DNA of 64,000 nt from Pyxicephalus adspersus (Eukaryota > Chordata > Amphibia > Anura > Pyxicephalidae): the NCBI RefSeq assembly GCF_032062135.1, contig NC_092859.1:91117664-91181663 (forward strand), written 5' to 3'. The translations under genes and the position numbers were made by a program. Below are positions 1-10,408 of the stretch, one piece after another. The notes below the pieces were generated by a model. That model searched no databases. It saw only the letters and a list, made by a program, of their open reading frames with translations, and was not told where the DNA came from. Positions within the stretch are counted from its first letter, which is position 1, and every line of letters starts with the position of its first letter.

Positions 1-600
1 GATGTCTTGAAAAAATATTGGTTTAGGTTTGCTCTAGCATTGGCTCCTATTAAGATGCCTGGTGCTGGAAGACTGGACCAAGACGGATTCAGTAAAACAT
101 TTCCTTTTAGTGGACATTGACATCAATGACTCCTTAAAAGTGGAATTTACTTTTACAATCAGTGTGAATAGGAAAAATGAGGAATTGAGTCATCTTGGAG
201 TGGGAAAATTTTCTGGCAAGATCAAAAATATACATTTAGAATAAAGGTATTAAAAAATGTATTTAATTAATAATAAAAGTTGATGACATGGTCTCCTTGA
301 CTGTTATCCCCACACACCCAAAATTAGGGGTTTATAAATAGAAGATCGAGATTCTCCATTGGCAAGTAACCACTTTACCCTACAAACTCTTTTAATATTC
401 CTCTTCAAGATCTGATTACTGCATTTATATATTTTATACCATGCTAAAGATATATCCTAATATGACAGTTTTGTGCTTTTATAACACTGGGGAACAATTT
501 TGAACAATTTTTTTATTGACTTCAATTTTTATGCCTATTTACACTAAAATAAGCAAAATGTTTTTTTCTACATACACACGTATTTCTTTTCTTTCAGATC
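1..600. other. Unannotated AT-rich flank
   Basis: I recognise no gene or repeat end here. A 60-codon open stretch at 62-244 lies in AT-rich sequence, resembles nothing I know and is treated as chance. A short polypyrimidine stretch (583-597) precedes the degenerate ORF that starts at 601. Confidence 0.5.
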
Positions 601-1087
601 ATGTCTGGCTCTGCTGTTTCTTGTCGTAACAAACCTGATTCATTTTGTTATATCTGTGGCAGTTTCACCATTCCCAGTCAAAGGGCGAACATCAACATAT
701 TTGTAGAGCAAACCTATTTGACATATTTCAAAGGTAAAATTGTTGATCAAGATAAGTCTTGATCCCTCATAAGGGTTTGCAAACAGTGTGTCGAGGGTTT
801 ACGGATGTGGACAAAGGGAACACGTGATGAAATGGTAGGATAGGGTTGCTATACCTATGGTTTGGCAAGAGCCAGGGGATCATTTTAGTGACTGTTACTT
901 TTGTATAGTGAAAACTTTAGGATATACCAAGAAAAATAAATGTAACATACAGTATCCTAGTCTACCATCGGCTATACGCCCAGTGTCTTATTCAGATGAA
1001 ATCCCAGTGCCGGTTTTCGTTACACTACCCTCACCTGAAGAACATGATTATGGTGATGAACTAGGTGACAACAATGATGAAGTTTGA
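601..1087 (+). pseudogene. Degenerate repeat-associated ORF with a CxxC zinc-knuckle-like start
   Basis: An ATG at 601 opens 53 codons that include a CYICG motif, a possible half of a zinc-binding knuckle. The frame ends at TGA 760-762, where the context (DKS-stop) suggests a lost Trp codon. Reading resumes in the same frame (CxxCVEGLRMWTKGTRDEM), hits another stop near 840, then continues one frame over from 857 to 1087 (PMVWQEPGDHFSDCYFC, PSAIRPV, ending acidic). The piece therefore carries at least two stops and one frameshift, and it runs toward an N gap. The pattern (CYICG, MVWREP-like, DCYFC, PSAIRP) matches a family of uncharacterised, transposon-associated ORFs that I recall as multicopy in frogs and fish; I cannot name it precisely. 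No function is assigned. It is not part of TMEM117, which ends 14.7 kb away on the other strand. Confidence 0.5.
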
Positions 1088-1122
1088 AATTGAAGAGGAC
1101 TCTTTTCGTATGCATCAGCATG

Positions 1123-2121
1123 NNNNNNNNNNNNNNNNNNNNNNNNNNNNNNNNNNNNNNNNNNNNNNNNNNNNNNNNNNNNNNNNNNNNNNNNNNNNNN
1201 NNNNNNNNNNNNNNNNNNNNNNNNNNNNNNNNNNNNNNNNNNNNNNNNNNNNNNNNNNNNNNNNNNNNNNNNNNNNNNNNNNNNNNNNNNNNNNNNNNNN
1301 NNNNNNNNNNNNNNNNNNNNNNNNNNNNNNNNNNNNNNNNNNNNNNNNNNNNNNNNNNNNNNNNNNNNNNNNNNNNNNNNNNNNNNNNNNNNNNNNNNNN
1401 NNNNNNNNNNNNNNNNNNNNNNNNNNNNNNNNNNNNNNNNNNNNNNNNNNNNNNNNNNNNNNNNNNNNNNNNNNNNNNNNNNNNNNNNNNNNNNNNNNNN
1501 NNNNNNNNNNNNNNNNNNNNNNNNNNNNNNNNNNNNNNNNNNNNNNNNNNNNNNNNNNNNNNNNNNNNNNNNNNNNNNNNNNNNNNNNNNNNNNNNNNNN
1601 NNNNNNNNNNNNNNNNNNNNNNNNNNNNNNNNNNNNNNNNNNNNNNNNNNNNNNNNNNNNNNNNNNNNNNNNNNNNNNNNNNNNNNNNNNNNNNNNNNNN
1701 NNNNNNNNNNNNNNNNNNNNNNNNNNNNNNNNNNNNNNNNNNNNNNNNNNNNNNNNNNNNNNNNNNNNNNNNNNNNNNNNNNNNNNNNNNNNNNNNNNNN
1801 NNNNNNNNNNNNNNNNNNNNNNNNNNNNNNNNNNNNNNNNNNNNNNNNNNNNNNNNNNNNNNNNNNNNNNNNNNNNNNNNNNNNNNNNNNNNNNNNNNNN
1901 NNNNNNNNNNNNNNNNNNNNNNNNNNNNNNNNNNNNNNNNNNNNNNNNNNNNNNNNNNNNNNNNNNNNNNNNNNNNNNNNNNNNNNNNNNNNNNNNNNNN
2001 NNNNNNNNNNNNNNNNNNNNNNNNNNNNNNNNNNNNNNNNNNNNNNNNNNNNNNNNNNNNNNNNNNNNNNNNNNNNNNNNNNNNNNNNNNNNNNNNNNNN
2101 NNNNNNNNNNNNNNNNNNNNN
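1123..2121. other. Assembly gap (999 N)
   Basis: A run of N. Open frames that cross it are artefacts. The gap separates the zinc-knuckle-like ORF remnant on the left from an unidentified minus-strand open frame on the right, so one repeat may span it. Confidence 0.99.
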
Positions 2122-2453
2122 TTGTATGTTTTTTGACAAAAATGAAGGGTACCCTGTATCGTAAAAACTGGATGTGGATGCAATAAAATGGGGTCATTTC
2201 TGGTTTCACCACCCAAAGTTTTGTAAAAAACAAGTGTAGGATCTAACTCAACAAAAAATGCATTCCCCAGTTTAATATATGCCCACTCATGAAATGTTCT
2301 TTTATTAAAAGAATTATTTTCTGTGGCTGGTCTGGTAATATCACAGATAGTACGGAAAAATATTCCTTTCAAATAACTTATAATGACAATACAAAGAACT
2401 GGCACTGCGCTTTTGAATACATTTGGATCAGAATATTTAAACAGATTTATCAT
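2122..2453 (-). other. Unidentified minus-strand open frame next to gap
   Basis: The minus strand is open for about 110 codons from 2453 down to the gap edge, with sensible amino-acid composition (for example FHEWAYIKLGNAFFVEL and ETRNDPILLHPHPVF). The plus-strand frames in the same stretch are shorter or full of stops. I cannot assign a family. It may be the 3' part of a transposon ORF interrupted by the gap. Chance is also possible in AT-rich DNA, but the length makes a remnant somewhat more likely. Confidence 0.25.
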
Positions 2454-2569
2454 GTTAAAGGTTTAGGAATACCTACTGAATTGATGATGAACATTTTCAT
2501 TTTAATAACAAAGGGCCAATGGGTTCATGCAATGTTCCATCCTCTCCAAGTAAAAGGATTTTAATTATG

Positions 2570-3741
2570 TATATGTAGATTATGATAACATTATTAGGTT
2601 ACCATGGTCAATGTTTTATCAATTAGTACTTCACTATTGACTACACTTTTTTCAGAATAAACATCTACATTTCAACAGCTTCATAAAGAACCATCCTCTG
2701 TTTTAAAGGTGGTTGCCAATAAAGACATGGACATACGCAACATCAAAGATGAATTTTAGAATAAAATGGGGTTAGGTCTAATGTAACTTTACCAGCAAAG
2801 CATCAAATAAGACTTTAAAGTAAAACAAAAAGTCAATCAAAGTAAAGGAGAAGAACTGTTAATTAAATACATAACAAACTGTTTATGAAACAAGGCCCAT
2901 TTTACATAGTAAGGGATGGGGTTCTGTGTCATGGAAGGGTATATGGCAGGTACAAGGACAAAGGATGTTCACATTAGTAACAATCCGTTGATGTTACTTG
3001 CTACATGTTGGTGTATTAATTATTAAGGTAAATGGTGGGTAAACAATGAAGGGAAACTCAATTTGTTAATTTATATGTTTTTCAAACCCCAAAGTACCAT
3101 AGGACAAAATATGCACCAATGCTTTCAATGCCCACAACAGCAGACCTCCATTCATTTTTAGTTGTTGGAATGACCTTTTTGATGCCACAACCCATAAAGG
3201 GCTCTGGGATTGGATTTCTAGATGTCTCTTAGCTGCAAGATAAGCCGTTCTGCTAGTTAGGCCTCATTCTCCTACAGTAGATACTTAATGCTTCTATTTG
3301 AAAACTACTTTCAACAGGGAGATGTTGGAAGCTGGACTCAATGATTACACATATACCATAAAATACATATACAAATGGTATTTGTTTATAAGGACATTGT
3401 ATGTGTTATAATTATATATTTAATCTTACCCAATCCTAATTAAAGACTGTAGACACATTGGAGACTGTTCAGCACTCTACTTGGTATGCTTTAATATAGC
3501 CATGGGAATAACTCACATACTTTGTATTTTTATTATTACATTTATACAAGCCAGTGAGACGTGTCAACTTTACTTTCATATATTTTCGTTAATTCTCTTC
3601 TTGTTTATTAATGTACTTTTCTTGCATGTTTAACTCTTTAATATTTTGTATTGTTTGATTTGAAGGTATTGTTACTTTGAGTTTTCTTGTTGTATTTGTT
3701 TTTTTATTTTTTTTTCTTATTGAAAGCCCCACAAAAAAGTT
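2570..3741. other. Intergenic, no recognised feature
   Basis: AT-rich sequence with no convincing exon, repeat terminus or RNA gene that I can see. A T-rich tract (3696-3720) lies just before the piggyBac-like element. Confidence 0.5.
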
Positions 3742-4613
3742 TGAACCTCCTAGCCGTTAAGCCCGACCTTCGTACGGGCAAAAAAAAAATGGCTAGGATG
3801 GTTAACCCCAGAGTTTTTTCCCATCCTTACTTACCTGGTCCTGCTGTGCTCATCCAGCGTCGTGTTCGTGTTCCAGCGTCGTCCTCCGTCGATCTCCCTC
3901 TCCAGCGTCGGGTGCCTTCGTCGGGTGCCAGCGGGACCGATAANNNNNNNNNNNNNNNNNNNNNNNNNNNNNNNNNNNNNNNNNNNNNNNNNNNNNNNNN
4001 NNNNNNNNNNNNNNNNNNNNNNNNNNNNNNNNNNNNNNNNNNNNNNNNNNNNNNNNNNNNNNNNNNNNNNNNNNNNNNNNNNNNNNNNNNNNNNNNNNNN
4101 NNNNNNNNNNNNNNNNNNNNNNNNNNNNNNNNNNNNNNNNNNNNNNNNNNNNNNNNNNNNNNNNNNNNNNNNNNNNNNNNNNNNNNNNNNNNNNNNNNNN
4201 NNNNNNNNNNNNNNNNNNNNNNNNNNNNNNNNNNNNNNNNNNNNNNNNNNNNNNNNNNNNNNNNNNNNNNNNNNNNNNNNNNNNNNNNNNNNNNNNNNNN
4301 NNNNNNNNNNNNNNNNNNNNNNNNNNNNNNNNNNNNNNNNNNNNNNNNNNNNNNNNNNNNNNNNNNNNNNNNNNNNNNNNNNNNNNNNNNNNNNNNNNNN
4401 NNNNNNNNNNNNNNNNNNNNNNNNNNNNNNNNNNNNNNNNNNNNNNNNNNNNNNNNNNNNNNNNNNNNNTATATTCATAATATCTACTAGAACCCCTGTT
4501 CGGACATATTTCTGTAAGTTACAGGTCTACTATTTAAAAAAAAATTTCATGAAAAACAGTGGATCACTTTTGGTACAGAAATCTAGACCTCAGTGTAACG
4601 CTCAGGTGGTTAA
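3742..4613 (+). mobile_element. piggyBac-like element, family B copy 1 (non-autonomous, gap inside)
   Basis: The left end begins CCTCCTAGCCGTTAAGCCCG after TGAA (a decayed TTAA). The right end runs CGCTCAGGTGG followed by TTAA at 4610-4613. The subterminal sequence TTTCATGAAAAACAGTG (near 4545) is shared with the autonomous-type element at 7894-9678. The same family lies inverted at 39540-40695, and both of its ends match this copy. The interior up to the gap is CpG-rich with CCAGCGTCG repeats (about 3856-3925). No transposase is visible. TTAA duplication and similar short TIRs are diagnostic of the piggyBac superfamily. Confidence 0.8.
3944..4469. other. Assembly gap (526 N)
   Basis: The N run lies inside piggyBac-like family B copy 1, directly after a CpG-rich repetitive block. 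Open frames crossing it are artefacts. Confidence 0.99.
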
Positions 4614-6204
4614 ACAAGGCCCACATCTCAAGGATATTCAAATAAGCATTTGTCATCCCTTCGACGCTGTATCATTTAAATGTCATTCATTTAATTAGTA
4701 TTCCAAATTATTCCTTTCTTTAACTGGATCATAACAGATCTGTTCTTTGCTTATGAAACTAATTGAAAATCTGATCCAGAACTACTCACACTTGGCTAGA
4801 ACATAATGCTGCAATACATTAATCTAAATGTTCCATGCAACATTTAAACCACCCTTAATCATCGTTCAATGGTTTGCCCAGCAATAGCAGCTGGCCTGAT
4901 GGGAGCTGAAACAACACGAACACTTTATATGCTCTCCTTCATTCATTGCCCTTGTGAACTAAAGGCTTAGTAGCTAAATCCTGCAGGACTACACAGGGCA
5001 CACTAAAATACCCTACATAGCCCTTGTGAATAATATTACAATATTAAAATGTTCACAATTATATAAATAAATACCACATTATTGTCAGATGCTTCACTGG
5101 GAAAGTCCCTCTGTTCAGTTCGCTATTGCTCTGAAGATCACTGGATTCAGTTCAGGAGCTGTTTGTTACCACAGCTATGGCAGCTGGTCAATACAATGTG
5201 GTAGCAGCCTGCCACTGGGCAGGATCTGCAAGGTGTCCCAAATCAGAGCGGCACCGTGTGCTGGTTGTAAAGGTATACTTATAATTGGGGATTTTTACAA
5301 TATTGGAAAGCTTTACTCTAAGCATTATACAATTATGGTGATAATATTACATAGTATTTATTAACTTGGTTCAGAATATATAGTTCAGGATTATGCATTT
5401 GGTCAAATTAGAAAGTATCTTGTGTCCTAAAATGAACATACAAACCCTTTAGATATAAAATTACATTTCAGATTGGCACTAGTCTTAGAGCCTGCATCAG
5501 TTACTAAAATGAAAAAAAAACAGCTAAGTTCAGATACAAAGCTCATCAATTTAATTATACATTTTCTGTTTTGCCCTAAAGGTATACAGTTGAATTTTCA
5601 TTAATTTAATTCATATAATATTCATGTAAGAATGCTAGTTTTCTAATATGTGCTAACTTTCTACTGCAAAGTAACAGAAGTAATTAATCAATTCTCCTTG
5701 ACTTGGTGATTTTTAGTTTGTGCTATTTTGGAGTCTTCCTCCTCATGGGGCAGCTCCTTTGTAAACACTAATAGATTTGGGTAGCTTAGAATATTGAGTG
5801 TGAGGCAATGACCAATATTAGGAATCAAAAGTAGTGTTTAATTGGGTCTCTGTTTTAAATTATGTATGACATATATACACACAAAATACAACATCTATTA
5901 TGTTAAGGATTGGTATACTAAAGTTTAAAATTATAGATTTTGGAGCATGCTGAAGATCTCTATGCTTGAGTTCTTATGTCTGGACATTGGCATTATGGCA
6001 GGTTCCACTGACCCTGATAGATTAATATTTATTCTCCATTATGGAAAATGCATGTGGTGGATGGAAACACTCAAAATGCCCAGGTAAATAAAAGTTGAGG
6101 ATTAATATACAAATTATACTACTTCCAGAGTAACACTAGTTGGAGGCTAACAACTACACCTAAAATATGATTTTGTTAGTCTGACCATTTAAAGAGTGAC
6201 AATA
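4614..6204. other. Intergenic, no recognised feature
   Basis: No gene recognised. The stretch 5089-5270 is slightly GC-richer and open for 91 codons on the plus strand, but it shows no motif or splice signal that I trust. The rest is AT-rich. Confidence 0.45.
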
Positions 6205-6419
6205 GGCCTGATTTAATAAAGCTCTCTAAGGCTGGAGAGGATACACTTTCATTTGTGGAGCTGGGTGATCCATCAAACCTGGAGTGGATTTCTTTAAAGT
6301 GATTTGCTAAGCAAATGTTTTTAATCCTGCATCAGATTCATTTCAGGTTTGCTGGATCACCCAGTTTCACTGATAAAAGTGTATTCTCCAGCCTTGGAGA
6401 GCTTTATTAAATCAGACCC
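6205..6419 (+). mobile_element. Palindromic MITE, copy 1
   Basis: Starts GGCCTGATTTAATAAAGCTC and ends with the near-complement (GAGCTTTATTAAATCAGACC). Both arms continue as inverted complements through the GGAGAG, ACACTTT, CTGGGTGATCC and AAACCTG blocks. This is one of nine copies in the window and defines the family: about 210 bp, almost wholly palindromic, no coding capacity. It is also the outer end of inverted duplication arm 1. Confidence 0.85.
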
Positions 6420-6858
6420 AATGAGTACCAACAGTAAGAATAAAGAAAAAGGTATAGTGTACAGAGGTCACTAGAAAAGGGTGAAGAAGCAGATGTAAAG
6501 TTTCCAGAAAAGGGGAGAAAGGGAGAAAAGGCAAACCAGCAAACAAGACAGGATGGGAGGAAAAGAAAGAAACAGATCACATGACAACTCATAATAACAC
6601 ACTTGCCAAAAACTACAGCTTTGGGATAAAAGAAATGATAAAACCAAAGGTAATTGATCTAAAGAAGTGTCACTTTTTTTTAACAAGAACAAAAAAAGAA
6701 TTTAATATTCAATAGATGACTATACCCTTAGTATATCATGGAAACCCGATCAATTCAGATAAAGATAAATCACCATCAGAACAGATTTTTTATCCTAAAT
6801 TTATCTTTAGTGTGTAGGATTTGCTTAACATTTTATGCTTGCTTACCTAGGATGTGTA

Positions 6859-7631
6859 NNNNNNNNNNNNNNNNNNNNNNNNNNNNNNNNNNNNNNNNNN
6901 NNNNNNNNNNNNNNNNNNNNNNNNNNNNNNNNNNNNNNNNNNNNNNNNNNNNNNNNNNNNNNNNNNNNNNNNNNNNNNNNNNNNNNNNNNNNNNNNNNNN
7001 NNNNNNNNNNNNNNNNNNNNNNNNNNNNNNNNNNNNNNNNNNNNNNNNNNNNNNNNNNNNNNNNNNNNNNNNNNNNNNNNNNNNNNNNNNNNNNNNNNNN
7101 NNNNNNNNNNNNNNNNNNNNNNNNNNNNNNNNNNNNNNNNNNNNNNNNNNNNNNNNNNNNNNNNNNNNNNNNNNNNNNNNNNNNNNNNNNNNNNNNNNNN
7201 NNNNNNNNNNNNNNNNNNNNNNNNNNNNNNNNNNNNNNNNNNNNNNNNNNNNNNNNNNNNNNNNNNNNNNNNNNNNNNNNNNNNNNNNNNNNNNNNNNNN
7301 NNNNNNNNNNNNNNNNNNNNNNNNNNNNNNNNNNNNNNNNNNNNNNNNNNNNNNNNNNNNNNNNNNNNNNNNNNNNNNNNNNNNNNNNNNNNNNNNNNNN
7401 NNNNNNNNNNNNNNNNNNNNNNNNNNNNNNNNNNNNNNNNNNNNNNNNNNNNNNNNNNNNNNNNNNNNNNNNNNNNNNNNNNNNNNNNNNNNNNNNNNNN
7501 NNNNNNNNNNNNNNNNNNNNNNNNNNNNNNNNNNNNNNNNNNNNNNNNNNNNNNNNNNNNNNNNNNNNNNNNNNNNNNNNNNNNNNNNNNNNNNNNNNNN
7601 NNNNNNNNNNNNNNNNNNNNNNNNNNNNNNN
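6859..7631. other. Assembly gap (773 N)
   Basis: The N run lies inside inverted duplication arm 1. The homologous interval in arm 2 (18784-19213) is 430 bp, so the gap length is probably an estimate and not a measurement, unless this copy carries an extra insertion. Confidence 0.99.
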
Positions 7632-7704
7632 AAGTTAGTTTCTTTCCAGACGTATATTTATTATGTAGTTCCCAGTACACAATGCATTTTGATTCCTGTG
7701 CTGT

Positions 7705-7882
7705 TCATCAGTGAATCTGGGTCATCCAGCAAACCTGGAATGGATCTGGTCCAAGATTCCAAACATTTACTAGCAAATAGCAAAGGACTTGGAAGAAATC
7801 TATTCCAGGTTTGCTGGAACACCCAGCTTCACAGATCAAAGTGTATCCTCTCCAGCCTTGGAGAGCTTTAATAAATCAGGGC
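7705..7882 (+). mobile_element. Palindromic MITE, copy 2 (left end truncated)
   Basis: Begins inside the left arm (CAGTGAATCTGGGTCATCCA), lacks the first 35 or so bases, and runs to the intact right end (GGAGAGCTTTAATAAATCAG). It abuts the point where the inverted duplication stops, so the duplication breakpoint coincides with the MITE truncation. Confidence 0.8.
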
Positions 7883-8186
7883 CAATGTATCTTGTTTAAC
7901 CTCCTCAGCGGTAACCCTAAGTTTGACTCAGGGTAAAAAAAAATATACTGAAAGGGGTAACCCCGAGCCACTCCCGGGGTAGCTAAAACAGTGATAACCA
8001 ATTGTAAATACAACATTACCTGACCCCCCGGTGATGTAGGTGCATGCGGCCATTGCATTGGGGGTGTGAATTTCAAATTTATTTGAAAATAACTGTATTG
8101 AATCCAATACAAAGTAACCAGTGTCTTTTATATCGTTGGAGTGAGTGTTACAGCGCCCTGTCTATCTGCTATTACCTTTAATTACT

Positions 8187-8527
8187 GACCTCTGCCTGAC
8201 TTTTGATCACTTTTCCGCCTGCCGCCTGCCCTGACCTCTGACCACTTCTCTGCCTGACCTCTGCCTGACCTTTGACCACTTCCCTGCCTGCCACTTGCCT
8301 GACCTCTGCCTGGATTTTGACCACTTCTCTGCCTGCTGCGTGCCTGACCTCTGCCTGACCTTTGACCAGGTCTCTGCTTGCCGCCTGCCCTGACCTCTTC
8401 CTGGATTCTGACTACGTCTCTGCCTGCTGCCTGCCTGACCTCTGCCTGGATTCTGACATCTCTGCCTGCCGCCTGCCCTGACCTCTGCCTGGATTCTGAC
8501 AATGTCTGCCTGTTGCTATCCCTGACC
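8187..8527 (+). repeat. Minisatellite inside piggyBac element
   Basis: Degenerate tandem units built on CTGACCTCTGCCTG, TTTGACCACTT and GCCTGCCGCCTG, with an overall period of a few tens of bases and about seven higher-order repeats. It sits between the element's left end and the transposase start codon. Its high GC and regular period keep the minus strand open for 120 codons (R, Q, G and S rich), which is a composition effect and not a gene. Confidence 0.85.
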
Positions 8528-8533
8528 TTTGCC

Positions 8534-9470
8534 ATGGCTTCCAAAAGGCATCTCTCAAGTCAAGCTGCTTTTGAACAACTTCCAGACAGTGAGAGCAACT
8601 TGGAATTGCTATTGGAGTCAAGCAACAGTCACCGAAAGTGACAGCAAAGATTCTGTCACTGAGGATAGTGATGTTCACACTTGGTGCTCGGTTGACATTA
8701 GTCAGGCTCAGCCAGTGCCCCCAACATTACCATGTACTGGGGAGCCTGGCCTGAAATAAGAGGTGGAACACAACACCTTGGCATACCTGGAGTTATTTCT
8801 AAATGACAAAGTCATTCAGAAAATAGTTGAGGAAACCAACAGGTACGCCGAGCAACAATTAGCTGCTACACACACCAGGTTTTCCAGAAGCAGGAAATGG
8901 GAACCTCTCAGCGAAAAAAAACATCTGGCTTTTTCTGGACCTAGTTATTCTCCAGGGAGTGGTGGTGAAACCCCTGCAGAAATGGTATTGGTCCACGAAT
9001 AGACTGATTGCTACACCTTTTTTTGGCACAATCATGTCAGAATATGGATTTGGCTTGATCATAAAGTACCGTACCTACATTTCTCCAATAATGACACTAT
9101 TGATGAGACCACTCATCTTGCACCTAAACCCCCCAAAATTTGGGAGGTCTATCGGATGATCCTAGATAACTTCAAAACCAGCTATGTGCCACAAAGGGAA
9201 ATTAGGTATAGATGAAAGTATAATGGCCTACAAGGGGAGGCTCAGCTGGGTGCAATACATAGTGTTCGGTGTCAAACCATTTATGCTGTGCGAATCAGCA
9301 ACAGGGTATATTTGGAACGCTATAATATACACTGGGAAAGGCACAACATTTAGCCCCAGATTCAGCTGCTATGGAGTAGCAACATCATCACTGAGCCATT
9401 GCTCAACTAAGGCTATTGTGTCACTACAGACAATTTTTACAGCTCCTCTGAACTATTTGAGTTTCTGATC
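8534..9470 (+). pseudogene. piggyBac transposase remnant (DDE_Tnp_1_7 family)
   Basis: The reading starts at ATG 8534 (MASKRHLSSQAAFEQL), as is typical of piggyBac transposases, which begin with a short acidic N-terminus. It then jumps frames. A second frame gives the acidic stretch ending TGEPGLK at 8756, a stop, then LAYLELFLNDKVIQKIVEET and NRYAEQQL. A shift follows into VVKPLQKWYWSTNRLIATPF, then PPKIWEVYRMILDNF, then GIDESIMAYKGRLSWVQYI. The first catalytic Asp (in IDES, codon 9211-9213) and the second (in TDNFYSS, codon 9429-9431) are visible. The third Asp and the C-terminal cysteine-rich domain are missing. With several frameshifts and a lost 3' third it cannot make an active enzyme. 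Active family members cut and paste at TTAA in the nucleus. Confidence 0.92.
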
Positions 9471-10408
9471 CAGCATAAAATGTATTATTTTGACATGATT
9501 TTGTGTTTCAAACTTTAATATACTCAGATTCTTGTTTGGACATATTCAAGTGTGTTATGCCTAAGAATGACATGCCTAAGAATTACTTAATTTATTATTC
9601 AAATAAATTTTCATGAAAAACAATGTACCGCTTTTAGACGTATAAATCCAGACAGAGTTGAACCGCCCAGGAGGTTAATGCACTGTGTAGTACCAATAAA
9701 CAAAAATTTAACTTAAGGATTGGCAAAAATAACAGAATAGCTAAACATAAATGCTACTCCGGGCTTCTACCAATGCTGGTCACATAAAACCCAGGACTGA
9801 TCTCAGTTTATGGGGACAAAGTTCACACATGTTGATTCTTAATCCAGATCACCTTATGAAATGCCTATATTGCTGAATTCCAGGAGCTGAAAACTGAACT
9901 ATCACCATGAATGGTTGTTTTATCAGACAAATAATATATTTATAGTTGCCTTGTCTAAAACAGAGCTTAAAGTTATTTGAAACATTTTGGGAAAAAGTCC
10001 ACTTTAACAAAAAAATGCATTGCCAGTTTCCCTGATAATTAATAATACTAATTTCCCAAAGAATTATTTTACATTCCTATTCTAAACATGGCTTGGCATA
10101 TGCAGCTAATATGTGATATACTGAATTTTAATTTATATTAGGTAGATGCTGCTGCTTAATTATACATTGTTTTTTCTTGTTCTAAAATGTCAAGTTTTAC
10201 ATAATTAGGGCTGTCACTGCAGCTTAACACCTGCAGTTTATTCAGAACATTGTGTTCTATAAATAGATCATAAAGCAATAAAACATAATAGTTGCAGCTT
10301 TGCCTTCCCTCAAATTCATGCTTTGTACCTAATTTATAGTTTTTACGTTGTAGAAATCATAGTGCCTTAAAAAGTTTAAGATTATATTTTTAATATACAT
10401 TATATAAA

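Larger units (their letters stand above)
6205..7704 (-). repeat. Inverted duplication, arm 1
   Basis: The sequence from the MITE at 6205 to 7704 is the reverse complement of 18711-19858. Matches run through 6420-6858 (against 19643-19214) and 7632-7704 (against 18783-18711), with few substitutions and a small indel. Both copies preserve an incidental frame beginning MFLLKKSDTSLDQ, which shows how similar they are. The N gap 6859-7631 corresponds to 430 bp in the other copy. Confidence 0.92.
7894..9678 (+). mobile_element. piggyBac element, near full-length span, inactive
   Basis: Flanked by TTAA at 7894-7897 and 9675-9678. The terminal inverted repeats are imperfect: CCTCCTCAGCGG on the left, CCGCCCAGGAGG on the right. 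The left subterminal region has two hairpins in tandem (CCCTAAG...CTCAGGG near 7915-7933, and CCCCGAG...CCCGGGG near 7962-7978). Inside are a minisatellite (8187-8527) and a frameshifted transposase remnant (8534 to about 9470). After the second catalytic Asp the coding sequence stops matching and about 200 bp of AT-rich DNA leads to the right end, so the 3' part of the transposase gene has been deleted. At 1785 bp it is shorter than intact piggyBac elements, which are typically about 2.4 kb. Confidence 0.92.

Noticed and set aside
1020..2453. Long open frames spanning N runs (also at 3687-4698, 6738-7871 and 39567-40649)
   Set aside because: Their length comes from untranslated N; they are not evidence of coding.
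6407..6692. Hydrophobic Ser/Leu/Phe-rich frames, with a twin at 19380-19592
   Set aside because: Their similarity reflects the inverted duplication; the composition is that of a polypyrimidine tract, with no gene signal.
8182..8544. 120-codon minus-strand frame rich in R, Q, G and S
   Set aside because: It is the reverse reading of the piggyBac minisatellite; the repeat period and low stop density explain it.
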